DNA of 64,000 nt from Bacteroidota bacterium (GTDB lineage: Bacteria > Bacteroidota > Bacteroidia > Chitinophagales > Chitinophagaceae): NCBI GenBank assembly GCA_018267545.1, contig JAFDYG010000466.1, positions 243,918-307,917 of the forward strand, given 5' to 3'. Below the pieces are notes generated by a model. That model was not told where the DNA came from. It did not search any database and saw only the letters and a list, made by a program, of their open reading frames with translations. The position numbers and the translations under genes were made by a program. Shown here piece by piece: positions 52,241 to 61,829 of the stretch. Position 1 is the stretch's first letter, and each line of letters begins with the position of its first letter.

Positions 52241-53150
52241 ATGTGATATAATAATTGCCGCTTTGGTCGGGTTCGGGAATGAGGGGACGTTCGTCTATTT
52301 CGAGCAGTGAATTCTGGATGGTCCGGCAGATGGTATCGAGAGGGAGGTCGTTGGGGTCGGTGCCGAAGGGTATTTCGAGCTCCTCAGCGATGGCTTCGAG
52401 GGCGGCGTAGGTATAGGCGATGAAGACGACGATGATGGGTGTCATCCAGCCGAGGCTATCGGCAAGGCCCATGGGCAGCAGGAAGCAGTAGACGTAGACC
52501 GTCCGGTGGATCAGGACGCTGTAGGCGAAGGGGATGGGGGTATTGGCGATGCGTTCGCAGCCGCCGATGATATTCGATAATTCGTTTAATAATGAGTCGA
52601 AGGACTGTTGCCGGATGGAGTCGAGCTTTCCGGCTTGTCTTGTGGACTGGACCCATCTGCTGAGATTTTTTACCAGGAAGACGGGCTTCCAGCGGGCGGC
52701 TTTTGTCTGTGCGGCCAGGTCGGGAGGGAGGAGGCGGTCCAGGTCGGGGCCGGGGTCGGAGCCGCGGAGCTGGTGTTTGAGCGAGAAGGCGACGGCGATG
52801 ACCTTGTTTATAAAGGGGGTGGGGTCGTTGGGTTGATCTACGAGAGTATGTGCTTTTATGGCGAGGGAGCGGCATGTATTGACGAGGCTGCCCCAGATGC
52901 GGCGGCCGTCCATGAAGCGCTCGTAGCTGGCGTTGTTGCGGAAGCTAAGAAAGAGGGCCAGTGCGATACCGAAGAGCGTGAAAGGGGCGGGGTTGAGGCG
53001 GAAGCCGTGCTTGTCGAGAACGGCCTGATAGTGGACGATGATTATCGATAGGATGAGGAGGAAGCTCAATCGGGGAAGCAGCTGTGGTAATACGGAGCCG
53101 CGCCAGATGAAGAGCATTCGGAACCAGTTCTGTTTCTTGCGTATAATCAT
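52239..53150 (-). CDS. Bestrophin-like ion channel family protein
   Basis: The start is placed at 53150 (MIIRKKQNWFRMLF); an upstream Met (53228) would add 26 residues lacking family features. The 303-aa protein has four membrane segments and the family signature LFLSFRNNASYERFMDGRRIWGSLVN (near residues 62-87), FRNNASYERFxxGR being the selectivity-region motif. Bacterial bestrophins form pentameric cation or anion channels in the inner membrane. The strand is opposite to susCD. Confidence 0.93.
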   Translation of the reverse strand: MIIRKKQNWFRMLFIWRGSVLPQLLPRLSFLLILSIIIVHYQAVLDKHGFRLNPAPFTLFGIALALFLSFRNNASYERFMDGRRIWGSLVNTCRSLAIKAHTLVDQPNDPTPFINKVIAVAFSLKHQLRGSDPGPDLDRLLPPDLAAQTKAARWKPVFLVKNLSRWVQSTRQAGKLDSIRQQSFDSLLNELSNIIGGCERIANTPIPFAYSVLIHRTVYVYCFLLPMGLADSLGWMTPIIVVFIAYTYAALEAIAEELEIPFGTDPNDLPLDTICRTIQNSLLEIDERPLIPEPDQSGNYYIT

Positions 53151-53293
53151 ACTATTAAAGATCGGAATTTTCAATATTATCTCCTTATTAAATAACAATC
53201 GGGTGGGGCTGGGTGAACAGGCCTTCACGAATATGGGATGACGTTATGAATAATGCTGTTCGGGCATTATATTTATGGACAATTTAACCCCAA

Positions 53294-55246
53294 ATGAAGC
53301 GGCGCCTATCGGCATTCTCTGCCTTATTGTTACTAGCTGTGACTGCTTTGCATGCCCAAGTCACTCTTCCTCAATCTATTACTATATCGGGAGGCCCGTG
53401 TGTCAACAGTGTTCTGACTCTGACTACGCCAGTGCCGGCGCAGGAAATCGTCTGGAGTCGAGATGGGGTTGTCGTCGATAAGCAGACGGCGGTATTGCAG
53501 ACTTCAGCGACCACGGTAGCCGGGGGGAATGGAGCCGGTTCTGCGTTGAATCAGCTGGTAAATCCCGACCGGCTTTTTGTCGACGCTTATGGCAATATGT
53601 ATATCCCGGATTATGGTAATCACCGTATTGTAAAATGGGCGGCGGGGGCTACGGAGGGAGTAGTTGTCGCGGGTTTTGGAGGGATGGGTTCGGGCCCCAG
53701 TCAGTTCAACTTGCCAACCAGCGTATTTGTCGATTTGCAGGGAAATCTTTATGTAGCGGATCAGCAAAATGACAGAGTACAGAAGTGGGCGCCCGGAGCT
53801 ACCTCGGGTGTAACAGTGGCTGGCGCCGGGGGGGATCTACTTAGTCCTACCGATATCTTTATCGATCCCAAGGGGAATCTGTATGCTTCGAGCCAGGACG
53901 GAAATTGTGTCATGAAATACGTGCCTGGTGCTACTATGGGGGTTGTGGTGGCGGGTGTGCGCAATGTCGCCGGTACTTCGCTCTCCAATCTCTATGCTCC
54001 TTCAGGAATCTTTGTGGACGGGTCAGAGAATGTATACGTGTGCGACACTTATAACAACCGGGTAGTGAAATGGGCGCCTGGCGCCAGCGCGGGAGTGCTT
54101 GTCGCGGGAAGCGGCTATCAGTATTATTCAGCTGCGGACTTGTGGTATCCAACGGATGTATTTGTGGACTGTGCAGGAAATATTTATATAGCCGATAATG
54201 TCAATAACAGGATACAGAAATGGGCTCCGGGGGCTACGGCTGGTGTCACTATTTTGGGGACGACTTATCCGGGGTCTGGTCCGAACAATCTAAGCCATTC
54301 CATTGGGTTGTTTATGGATGGGAATTATACCATTTATGTTTCGGACTTCGATAACAACCGTGTACAGAAGTATGGTCTAGATATTGCGCGGAGCTATACG
54401 GCCACGGTTGAAGGTTCTTATACTGCTACTGTGAAAACGGGATGTGGTTCGATTACCTCCAATACAGTGGTGATTGGTAAAACGGGGGCGTCTTCTATCC
54501 AAATCAAGGCTTCTTCGGGAACGGTTTGTAATGGCGACTCTGTAGTATATACCGCTGATGTTGCCAACGGGGGAACGAATCCTGTTTTTCAATGGAAGAA
54601 AAACGGTGTCGATGTGGGGATGAATAGCAATACGTATGTGGAGAATAACCCGGTTAACGGGGATGCTATCAGCTGTGATTTGACGGCAAGTGGAAACTGT
54701 CTGCTGACGCCTTTTGCAACCAGCAATACCATCGCTCTATCGGTGTACCCGGCGATAGAGGGTTTTTTGCCGGAGGATACGGCTATATGTGTTTATAATA
54801 AGATACTGCTCCGGTCTTCTTCGCCTTTCAAGTCGTATAATTGGAGCGATGGCTCGAAGGGGGCTTCGATAACAGCGGATCGTGTGGGGTGGTATTGGCT
54901 CAAGGGAACCGACGACCGGGGGTGTATCGATATCGACTCAGTATTGATAACGATTAGAGATTGTCCGCTTCAAGGCGTATATATCCCCGAAGCATTCTCG
55001 CCCAATGGAGACGGAAGGAATGATCGTTTTCATCCGATCATTTACGGTAGTGTGACGAACTATCAGTTCTCCGTATTCGACCGTCAGGGGCAGCTTGTCT
55101 TTACTTCCAATAAGCCAAATGCGGGCTGGGATGGCCGGGTTGCCGGTCATTCTGCCCTATCCAATGTCTTTGCCTGGGTTTGCCGCTATCAGTTGGATGG
55201 CCAGCCTCTACAGGTGCAGAAGGGGACAGTGGTGCTTATCCGATAA
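53294..55246 (+). CDS. NHL-repeat surface protein with type B T9SS sorting domain
   Basis: The 650-aa protein has a signal peptide (AFSALLLLAVTALHAQ) and six NHL-like blades (about residues 85-365) built on the phrase FVDxxGNxYVADxxNxRVQKWAPGA (for example DAYGNMYIPDYGNHRIVKWA, DCAGNIYIADNVNNRIQKWA). Ig/PKD-like strands follow (365-570). The last 85 residues (YIPEAFSPNGDGRNDRF, then VFDRQGQLVFTS and a final WDGRVAG) are the CHU_C/gliding-motility type B sorting domain, so the protein should leave through T9SS. The S41 gene begins convergent after 2 bp. Confidence 0.9.
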   Translation: MKRRLSAFSALLLLAVTALHAQVTLPQSITISGGPCVNSVLTLTTPVPAQEIVWSRDGVVVDKQTAVLQTSATTVAGGNGAGSALNQLVNPDRLFVDAYGNMYIPDYGNHRIVKWAAGATEGVVVAGFGGMGSGPSQFNLPTSVFVDLQGNLYVADQQNDRVQKWAPGATSGVTVAGAGGDLLSPTDIFIDPKGNLYASSQDGNCVMKYVPGATMGVVVAGVRNVAGTSLSNLYAPSGIFVDGSENVYVCDTYNNRVVKWAPGASAGVLVAGSGYQYYSAADLWYPTDVFVDCAGNIYIADNVNNRIQKWAPGATAGVTILGTTYPGSGPNNLSHSIGLFMDGNYTIYVSDFDNNRVQKYGLDIARSYTATVEGSYTATVKTGCGSITSNTVVIGKTGASSIQIKASSGTVCNGDSVVYTADVANGGTNPVFQWKKNGVDVGMNSNTYVENNPVNGDAISCDLTASGNCLLTPFATSNTIALSVYPAIEGFLPEDTAICVYNKILLRSSSPFKSYNWSDGSKGASITADRVGWYWLKGTDDRGCIDIDSVLITIRDCPLQGVYIPEAFSPNGDGRNDRFHPIIYGSVTNYQFSVFDRQGQLVFTSNKPNAGWDGRVAGHSALSNVFAWVCRYQLDGQPLQVQKGTVVLIR

Positions 55247-55248
55247 GT

Positions 55249-58200
55249 TTATTTTACGGTTTTTAGCATTTCTTTTACGGCTGTTTCTATCTGTTGGTCT
55301 TCGCCGCTCAATACTTTATTATACTCGTTGGGGACGCGGATGTCCGGGTCGAGCTGGTGGTTTTCGGTTGGGTGGGTTTCTCCGGCGCCGTAGCTGGCTA
55401 CCATGGGGATACCGAAGACGATGCGGTTATTGATCTGTGTTTCCCACCATACGGCTGTTCCGGTGCCGGCTACGGGCATGCCGATCAGCTTGCCGATACC
55501 GAGCTCTTTGTAGGCGTATGGGAACATGAAGGCGTCGGAGTAATTTCCTTCGCTCATGACGACGCAGCTTGGTTTGGTCCATTTATTCAATGACTCGCCG
55601 CCCTTGGTAGTATGATTCTGGGGGTGGAGGGTGAAATACAATTTACCGCCGAGGAAGGTCACGAGGTCGTCGTGGAGCCAGCCGCCGCCGTTGAAGCGGG
55701 TGTCGACGATGAGGGCCTGTTTATCGATGTTGCGGCCGAGGACTTTGTCGAAGGTGACGCGGAAGCTGGGGTCGTCCATGCTGCGGACATGGACGTAGCC
55801 GACCTTGCCTCCGGACAGGCTATCGACCATGTGCTCCATCATGCGGGTCCAGCGATTGTAGAGCAGTGTTGCTGTTTCTGTTTGCGCTCTGATGGGCTTT
55901 ATGCTCTCTTCGTAAGAACCTTTGCTGTCGTGGAAGCTGATGAGCGTAACAAGGCCAGCTTTGTGGTTGAGGAGGGAGGCCCAGTCGGAGGATGCGGTGA
56001 TGGGGGCGCCGTCGATCCTGTCGATGATCACGCCGGGCGCCATGTGAGTGCCGTCGATGTCGAAGGGGCCGCCGGCGATGATTTCTTTTACGAGGAGGCC
56101 GTCTCCTTTTCTCGACAAGTCATAAAACAGTCCCAGGGCTGCGGTCTCGTCGCCGTTGGGGAAGTCGGGGCGGAAGCGGCCGCCGGTATGGGAGCCGTTC
56201 AGCTCGCCGAGGAATTCGCTGAGCAGGACCTGGAAGTCGTAGTTGTTATTAATATGGGGCAGGAATTGTTTGTAAGTCGTGTGGTAGTAATTCCAGTCGA
56301 CGCCCTGGAGGTTGGGGTCGAAGAACTTCTTTTTTACCTGACGCCAGGCGTGGTCGAAGATATAGGAGCGTTCGCCGGCGGCGTTGAGCTCCATTTCGGT
56401 GCTGAAGCGGACGGGGGAGACCTTGCCGTCTTCGGTGTTGACCTTATAGATACTGCCGTTGGCGAGGACGAATATAGTCTTGCCGTCTTTTGTTATTTCA
56501 AGTCTTCCGCCTTGGGCTGCGTCGAGTTTTGTTAATTGCTTCGTCTCGTGGGTGCGGAGGGTTGCTACCCAGAGGTCGAAGCCTTTTTCATAAGCTGCGA
56601 GATAGTAGAGCTTTTCTCCGTCTTTGGAAAGCTTGGCTCCGCTTAGCATGGTGCTGGTAGAGGTGAGGCGTTGGGTGCGGTCTTCGAGGTTGCGCAGGTT
56701 GGGGGTGAAGGGTTCGGTGGATTTTTTAGCGGAGTCTTTCTTTTCTATTTCGGTCTTTAAGTCAAAGTCTTCTTTGCTTAGTTCGAAGCGGTCCCAGGCT
56801 TTCTGGTCGAAGAACATGGCGAAAATGTCGGTCTGTCCGCCGCGGCTGAGGTTCTTCAGCCCTTGTTTATTGGTGGCCCAATACATCATTTTGCCGTCGA
56901 GGCCCCATTCGGGGCGTTCGTCGTTGAAGCCGCTCCAGGTGAGGTTGGTGCGTTTGCCGGAGCCGTCGTCTTTTATGAGGACTACTTCGCGGGTGTTCCA
57001 GCCGCCGCCTTCACCGGATGTGGCGAGGAGATATTTGCCGTCCGGGGACCAGGTGAAGAATTGGTCGCCGTCGGAGTAGGAGTAGTTAACTCCTTCGGGG
57101 ATGAGGGTGTTGCTGGTCTTTGTCGTGAGGTCGTATGACTTGAGAATATTTCGTTCTTCAAGGTACGCTATCTTTTTTCCGTCGGGAGAGTAGACGCCCT
57201 GGAACTCTTCTTTTGCGGTAGCGATGATGGGGGTTGTGTTGAGAAGGGTAGCGGCATAGAAATAGGGCTCGGATTTGGAGGCGATCGTAGACTGGATGAT
57301 ATCCCAGGAATCGCCTTGTTCGGCGGAATACAGCAGGCTGCGGCCGTCGGGGCTAAACTGGACCATGCGTTCCTGGTAAGGGGTGTTGGTGATGCGGCGG
57401 GTGAGGGCGCCGTCGGCGGAAGTTACGAAGATGTCTCCGCGGTAGATGAACGCGATTTGTTTGCCGTCGTTAGAAATAGCCATCTCGGAGGCTTCGCCTT
57501 TGACGGGCAAGATGGTGGTCTCGTCGCCGGAGAAGTCGGCGTCGATGATAATAGATAGCTTTTTAGGTTCCTGTCCTTCGGTCATCGTGTAGAGGTCGCC
57601 GGTATAAGTAAAAGCGAATATTCCATCGTTGCTACGGGAGAGCTGGCGGATGGGGTTCTTTTCGAGCTTTGTCAGCTGCTGGGGGTCGGTTGTTTTGTTT
57701 AAGCTGGCTTTGAAGAGATTTTGGTTGCCGTTGCGTTCGCTCAGGTAGTAAAACACGTCTCCTTTACCCCAGACCGGTTCGCGGTCTTCGCCTTTGAAAT
57801 CGGATACCTGGGTGTATTCGTGTTTGGTATTATCATAGACCCAGATGTCGCGGGTAACGGCGGATGTATGGTGTTTGCGCCAGGGGTCTTCATAGCCTTT
57901 GCGGTCCTGGAAGATAAACTTGTCGCCCTTCTCGTTGTAGTGTAGGAACTCGGTTCCGGCGGTATTGAGGAGGGTGCTGGCGCCGCCTTTGACGGGCACC
58001 TCATACAGCTTCATGAAATTGGCGTCGGAGGGGAAGCGGGCTGAAGTGTAGACGTCGTGGCGGTCGGTGCCAAAGACGATGGATGCGTCGTCTGTGGTGA
58101 AATCGTATGGGATGTCTTTGGCCGAGTTGGTGGTGAGGCGGGTGGCTTCGCCGCCACTGGCGGAGATGACATAAATGTCAAAATTTCCGTAGCGGTCGGA

Positions 58201-58443
58201 GGCAAAGGCGATCTTTTTGCCGTCGTGGCTCCATACCGGGTAGCCGTTGTAGGCGCTATTGAGGGTGAGGGCGATGGCGGAGCCGCCGGTGGAGGGTACC
58301 TTGAAGAGGTGACCTTTGTAGCCGAAGGCGATCCATTTGCCGTCGGGGGAGATGGCGGGTTGCTGGATCCAGCGGGGTTGGGATTGGGCTGTTGTGGCGT
58401 ATGCTGTGGCTGTCAGACAAAGCAAAAAGAGCAGCTTTCTCAT
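55249..58443 (-). CDS. Tricorn-like S41 family protease
   Basis: The 1064-aa protein has a signal peptide (LLFLLCLTATAYATTAQ), two PD40/WD40-like propellers (about residues 30-300 and 315-670), then a tricorn core, a PDZ domain (about 770-845) and an S41 domain (875-1060). Catalytic residues align with tricorn: Ser751-His752 (NGSHTGG), the nucleophile Ser969 followed by Asp970 (NYSDAFMF) and Glu1027 (TENHQLDPD). The Ser-to-Glu distance is 58, equal to tricorn Ser965-Glu1023. It is expected to degrade peptides in the periplasm. The gene is preceded by an FtsX-type permease gene. Confidence 0.93.
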   Translation of the reverse strand: MRKLLFLLCLTATAYATTAQSQPRWIQQPAISPDGKWIAFGYKGHLFKVPSTGGSAIALTLNSAYNGYPVWSHDGKKIAFASDRYGNFDIYVISASGGEATRLTTNSAKDIPYDFTTDDASIVFGTDRHDVYTSARFPSDANFMKLYEVPVKGGASTLLNTAGTEFLHYNEKGDKFIFQDRKGYEDPWRKHHTSAVTRDIWVYDNTKHEYTQVSDFKGEDREPVWGKGDVFYYLSERNGNQNLFKASLNKTTDPQQLTKLEKNPIRQLSRSNDGIFAFTYTGDLYTMTEGQEPKKLSIIIDADFSGDETTILPVKGEASEMAISNDGKQIAFIYRGDIFVTSADGALTRRITNTPYQERMVQFSPDGRSLLYSAEQGDSWDIIQSTIASKSEPYFYAATLLNTTPIIATAKEEFQGVYSPDGKKIAYLEERNILKSYDLTTKTSNTLIPEGVNYSYSDGDQFFTWSPDGKYLLATSGEGGGWNTREVVLIKDDGSGKRTNLTWSGFNDERPEWGLDGKMMYWATNKQGLKNLSRGGQTDIFAMFFDQKAWDRFELSKEDFDLKTEIEKKDSAKKSTEPFTPNLRNLEDRTQRLTSTSTMLSGAKLSKDGEKLYYLAAYEKGFDLWVATLRTHETKQLTKLDAAQGGRLEITKDGKTIFVLANGSIYKVNTEDGKVSPVRFSTEMELNAAGERSYIFDHAWRQVKKKFFDPNLQGVDWNYYHTTYKQFLPHINNNYDFQVLLSEFLGELNGSHTGGRFRPDFPNGDETAALGLFYDLSRKGDGLLVKEIIAGGPFDIDGTHMAPGVIIDRIDGAPITASSDWASLLNHKAGLVTLISFHDSKGSYEESIKPIRAQTETATLLYNRWTRMMEHMVDSLSGGKVGYVHVRSMDDPSFRVTFDKVLGRNIDKQALIVDTRFNGGGWLHDDLVTFLGGKLYFTLHPQNHTTKGGESLNKWTKPSCVVMSEGNYSDAFMFPYAYKELGIGKLIGMPVAGTGTAVWWETQINNRIVFGIPMVASYGAGETHPTENHQLDPDIRVPNEYNKVLSGEDQQIETAVKEMLKTVK

Positions 58444-58460
58444 GTTATCGGAGAGTTTTG

Positions 58461-58502
58461 GTTATTTTAAAAATAACGAAAAATGGGGGTTCGGCGCGCC
58501 GA
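58461..58502 (-). promoter_or_regulatory. Palindromes in the leader of the S41 protease gene
   Basis: GTTATTTT-A-AAAATAAC (58461-58477), a perfect 17-bp palindrome, lies 18 bp upstream of the start codon; TCGGCGCGCCGA (58491-58502), a perfect 12-bp palindrome, lies 48 bp upstream. Either could be an operator or part of a small hairpin leader. Confidence 0.4.
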
Positions 58503-58568
58503 CTTCTTTATTTATGAGTGATAAATTTTGCGATGGGGCTTCAACGGTGGATTTTATTCGATTTGCTT

Positions 58569-60920
58569 TTATTCGGTCCGTAGGCTTTTGACCGGGTTGG
58601 CCAGGGCTGTCTTGATAGAGTGGAAGCTGACGGTGGCGATGGCGATCAGCAGGGCCAGGAAGCCGGAGGACAGGAGCGGCCAAACGCTGGGGGAGATCCG
58701 ATAAGAGAAGTTGCGCAAGATCGAATTCATCATCAGCCAGGCGATGGGAGAGGCGATCAGGATGGATATGCAGATCAGCTTGATGAAATCGCGGGTTAGG
58801 AGCAGGGAGATTCCGGTGACGCTGGCGCCGAGGACTTTGCGGATGCCGACTTCGCGGGTGCGGTTCTCTGCTGTATAGATCGACAAGCCGAGCAGGCCCA
58901 TGCAGGATACGAAGATGGCTACCAAGGCGAAGCCGTTCAGGAGGCTGCCGGTGTTTTCGGATTCGCGGAATTTGGCGTTGTAGTCTTCGTCTGCAAAGCG
59001 GGGTTCGGTAATAAAGCCGGGATTGTACTTCTTTAGGATAGTTTCTACTGCGTGGATGCCCGCGATCGACTGTCGATTGGGGTTGAGGCGGATGCTGATG
59101 AAATTGGCTTCGGATTCGCCGCGGATGATGCAGGGGTCGGTGGCCTGGGCGGGGTTATCGATCAGGAAGTCTTTTACGACGCCGACGATGGTCCATGCCT
59201 TGCCTTCGTCTTCGAGGCGTTGACCGATGGGGTGCAGTGGGGCCATGAGGTGGGCGGTGGTCTCATTGATCACGCAGGACAAGGTGTCTTCGGGGTGTGT
59301 GGCGACGTCGATGTCGCGACCTTCGAGGAGCTGAAGACCGTTCGTCTTTACAAAATTACCCTGGGTGGTGATGAGGTTGAAATTGGGGTTGGCTTTGAGG
59401 TCCATGCCGGTCCATTTGAGGCCGGTGATAGAGCCCCGGCTTTGGGTAATCGTTGTACTGGAAAGGGAGACGGCTTCTGCGATGCCTGTGCCGGTGAGCT
59501 CGTTTTTCAATGCGGTGTAGTTCTTTTTCAGGGCGGCGGTCATGGGTTGGAACAGGAGGTTTTCCTTGTTGTATCCAATGGGTCGTTGCTGGGTATATTG
59601 AAGTTGACGGCGAAAGACCAGGGTGAGATTGATCAGCAGGATGGCGAGTACGAACTGGACGATGACCAGGACTTTTCGGGGTGTAACGAGGGCCTTGCCG
59701 GTATGGATCATGCCTTTGAGAACCTTTACGGGTTTGAATGAGGAAAGGTAGAAGGCAGGGTAGCTGCCGGCGAGGATGCCTGTGAGAAGGACGAAGGCGA
59801 CGGCGCCGAGCCAGAAGGAAGGGGAAAGCCATTCGAGAGAGAGGTGAACCCTTGCCATTTGGCTGAATACGGGTAGGAGCAGCTGTACCAATATAAGTGC
59901 AAACAGGCCGGCGATGGTTGCGAAGACGATCGATTCGCCGATAAACTGCAGGATGAGCGTATTTCGTCCGGCGCCGATTACTTTGCGGACGCCGACTTCT
60001 TTTGCTCTTTTTTCGCTGCGGGCGGTTCCGAGGTTCATGAAGTTAATACAGGCGATCAGCAGGATGACGCCGGCCAGGATGGTAAGCATGCGAATGTTGT
60101 CGATATTGCCACCGACGGGGACTCCGTTTTGAAATCTGCCGCGCAGATAGGACTCACGAAGTGGATAGAAGAAATTGTAGCTGGGTGTTTCCTGGACGGT
60201 GTGGCGGGCGGAGATATCGCTGATCTTTTTATTTAGCGCAGGCAGGTCGATGTTGGAAGGAAGCATCACGTAGGTGCTTGCATAGATGTGGTTCCAGTTC
60301 TGGACGTCGAGGTCACGGGTTTGGCCATAGGCCCAGGGCAGGACGTATTCGAAGCGGAGCCGGGAATTGTAGGGGGGATCTTTCAGGATACCTTTTACCA
60401 GCAGGGGATTGTGGTTATCGAGCACAATGGTCTTGCCGATGGGGCTGGCGTCGTCGAAAAGCTTGTGGGCGAACTGTTGGGTGATCAGGATCGAGCCGGG
60501 GTCGGCTAGTGCCTTAGGGTCTCCTTCGAGGAGGGGGAAGGTGAAGATGTCGAGGAAAGAGGAGTCGGCGTAAACGCCATCGGCTTTTAGAATCACGTCG
60601 CCATAGGTAAACAGTTTACCGGTATAAGCGACGCGGGTCATGGCCTGGACTTCGGGGAATTCTTTTTTCAGAGCGGGGCCGAGGGTGCCCGGGGTGGCGG
60701 TCCAGCATTGGGTGGAGCCGTCCATGACGCCTCTATAGTAAGTTTGGTAGATGCGGTCTTTGTTGGCGTGGAAGGTATCGGTACTTAGGTTGAACTGGAC
60801 GTTTAGCAAGAGTAGGATGGCTCCGGCCATGCCGAGGGCAAGTCCTGCGATGTTAATGAAGGAGAGGGATCGGTTGTTAGCCAGGTGGCGCAAGGCGATT
60901 CGCAGGTAGTTACGGAGCAT
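58569..60920 (-). CDS. FtsX/MacB-type ABC transporter permease
   Basis: The 783-aa protein has a MacB-like layout duplicated: TM1 (about 20-40), a periplasmic MacB-PCD (42-275), FtsX helices (about 280-440), then a second periplasmic domain (460-655) and FtsX helices (660-775). Hallmark EVGVRKVIGAGRN and REVGIRKVLGAS motifs occur after TM helices. No ATPase gene is next to it, as is usual for Bacteroidota members. It may move lipoproteins or antimicrobial peptides, or transduce force to periplasmic enzymes; none of this can be shown here. Confidence 0.93.
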   Translation of the reverse strand: MLRNYLRIALRHLANNRSLSFINIAGLALGMAGAILLLLNVQFNLSTDTFHANKDRIYQTYYRGVMDGSTQCWTATPGTLGPALKKEFPEVQAMTRVAYTGKLFTYGDVILKADGVYADSSFLDIFTFPLLEGDPKALADPGSILITQQFAHKLFDDASPIGKTIVLDNHNPLLVKGILKDPPYNSRLRFEYVLPWAYGQTRDLDVQNWNHIYASTYVMLPSNIDLPALNKKISDISARHTVQETPSYNFFYPLRESYLRGRFQNGVPVGGNIDNIRMLTILAGVILLIACINFMNLGTARSEKRAKEVGVRKVIGAGRNTLILQFIGESIVFATIAGLFALILVQLLLPVFSQMARVHLSLEWLSPSFWLGAVAFVLLTGILAGSYPAFYLSSFKPVKVLKGMIHTGKALVTPRKVLVIVQFVLAILLINLTLVFRRQLQYTQQRPIGYNKENLLFQPMTAALKKNYTALKNELTGTGIAEAVSLSSTTITQSRGSITGLKWTGMDLKANPNFNLITTQGNFVKTNGLQLLEGRDIDVATHPEDTLSCVINETTAHLMAPLHPIGQRLEDEGKAWTIVGVVKDFLIDNPAQATDPCIIRGESEANFISIRLNPNRQSIAGIHAVETILKKYNPGFITEPRFADEDYNAKFRESENTGSLLNGFALVAIFVSCMGLLGLSIYTAENRTREVGIRKVLGASVTGISLLLTRDFIKLICISILIASPIAWLMMNSILRNFSYRISPSVWPLLSSGFLALLIAIATVSFHSIKTALANPVKSLRTE

Positions 60921-61051
60921 GGTAGTAGTTTGATAGTTTTTTGTGGGCTAATAGGATGCCGGAAGTGTAAATAGTTGTTTGTTAATTATTTAGTGGATTT
61001 GTTTTGGCTGGTGGTGTTTGGTTTCGATACAATATGTGTACGGGTTGGTAT

Positions 61052-61080
61052 TTTGCTAAAAGAAGATTTACATATATTGG
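61052..61080 (+). promoter_or_regulatory. Promoter of the DUF1080 gene
   Basis: TTTG (61052-61055), 17-bp spacer and TATATTGG (61073-61080, one mismatch to TAnnTTTG) lie 21 bp upstream of the ATG at 61102. Confidence 0.42.
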
Positions 61081-61101
61081 TTGGGTATTAAAATTTGCAA
61101 T

Positions 61102-61740
61102 ATGAAAAAGATAGTTGGTTTGGCCATTTTGGCTGCGATTTTTATTGGAGGGAGTAGTTTGAAGAAGGAGCCGGCTGCGGATGGCTGGATTTCGTTGTTC
61201 GATGGGAAGAGCTTAAAGGGATGGAAGGTGGGGCAGAATGCGGGTACATTTTCGGTGGAGAATGGGGCGATTGTGGCGCATGGTGAGACGGCGCATTTGT
61301 TTTATGATGGGGATGTTAAGAATCATAATTTCAAGGACTTCGAATTCAAGGCGGAGGTGATGACCGAGCCGGGTTCGAACTCGGGAATTTATATTCATAC
61401 GCAGTACCAGGAAGGCGGCTGGCCTTCGAAGGGGTATGAGGTGCAAGTCAATAATTCGCATACGGATTGGCGCAGGACGGGGAGTTTGTATGCGATCGAA
61501 GACGTGAAGGAAGTCTATGTAAAAGACAACGAATGGTATTGGGAAGAGGTGAGTGTGAAGGGGAAGCGGATTGTGATCAAGATCAATGGTAAGACGGTGG
61601 TTGATTATACGGAACCGGAGAATGTGAAGCGGCCGAAGGATATGGCGGGAAGGGTGCTGTCGAGCGGGACGTTTGCGTTGCAGGGGCATGATCCGAAGAG
61701 CAAGGTGCACTTCAGGAATATCATGGTGAAGCCTCTTTAA
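61102..61740 (+). CDS. DUF1080 (3-keto-disaccharide hydrolase-like) exported protein
   Basis: The start is the ATG at 61102 (MKKIVGLAILAAIFIGG), not the TTG seven codons earlier. The 212-aa product has a signal peptide and a concanavalin-like DUF1080 domain: GWISLFDGKSLKGWKVG, FEFKAEVMTEPGSNSGIYIHTQ and GYEVQVNN (the substrate-face segment), ending with FALQGHDPKSKVHFRNIMVKPL. Related domains hydrolyse 3-keto glycosides. Single-domain members are frequent in this phylum, and the substrate here is unknown. Confidence 0.9.
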   Translation: MKKIVGLAILAAIFIGGSSLKKEPAADGWISLFDGKSLKGWKVGQNAGTFSVENGAIVAHGETAHLFYDGDVKNHNFKDFEFKAEVMTEPGSNSGIYIHTQYQEGGWPSKGYEVQVNNSHTDWRRTGSLYAIEDVKEVYVKDNEWYWEEVSVKGKRIVIKINGKTVVDYTEPENVKRPKDMAGRVLSSGTFALQGHDPKSKVHFRNIMVKPL

Positions 61741-61829
61741 CCGACTGGAAGGAGGTTAGCGCCGGTCTGCGGCGCAGACTTTTAGCCCTGGTTAGGCTCT
61801 GCTGAGCGGAGCCGCGGCGGAGAGGATAA

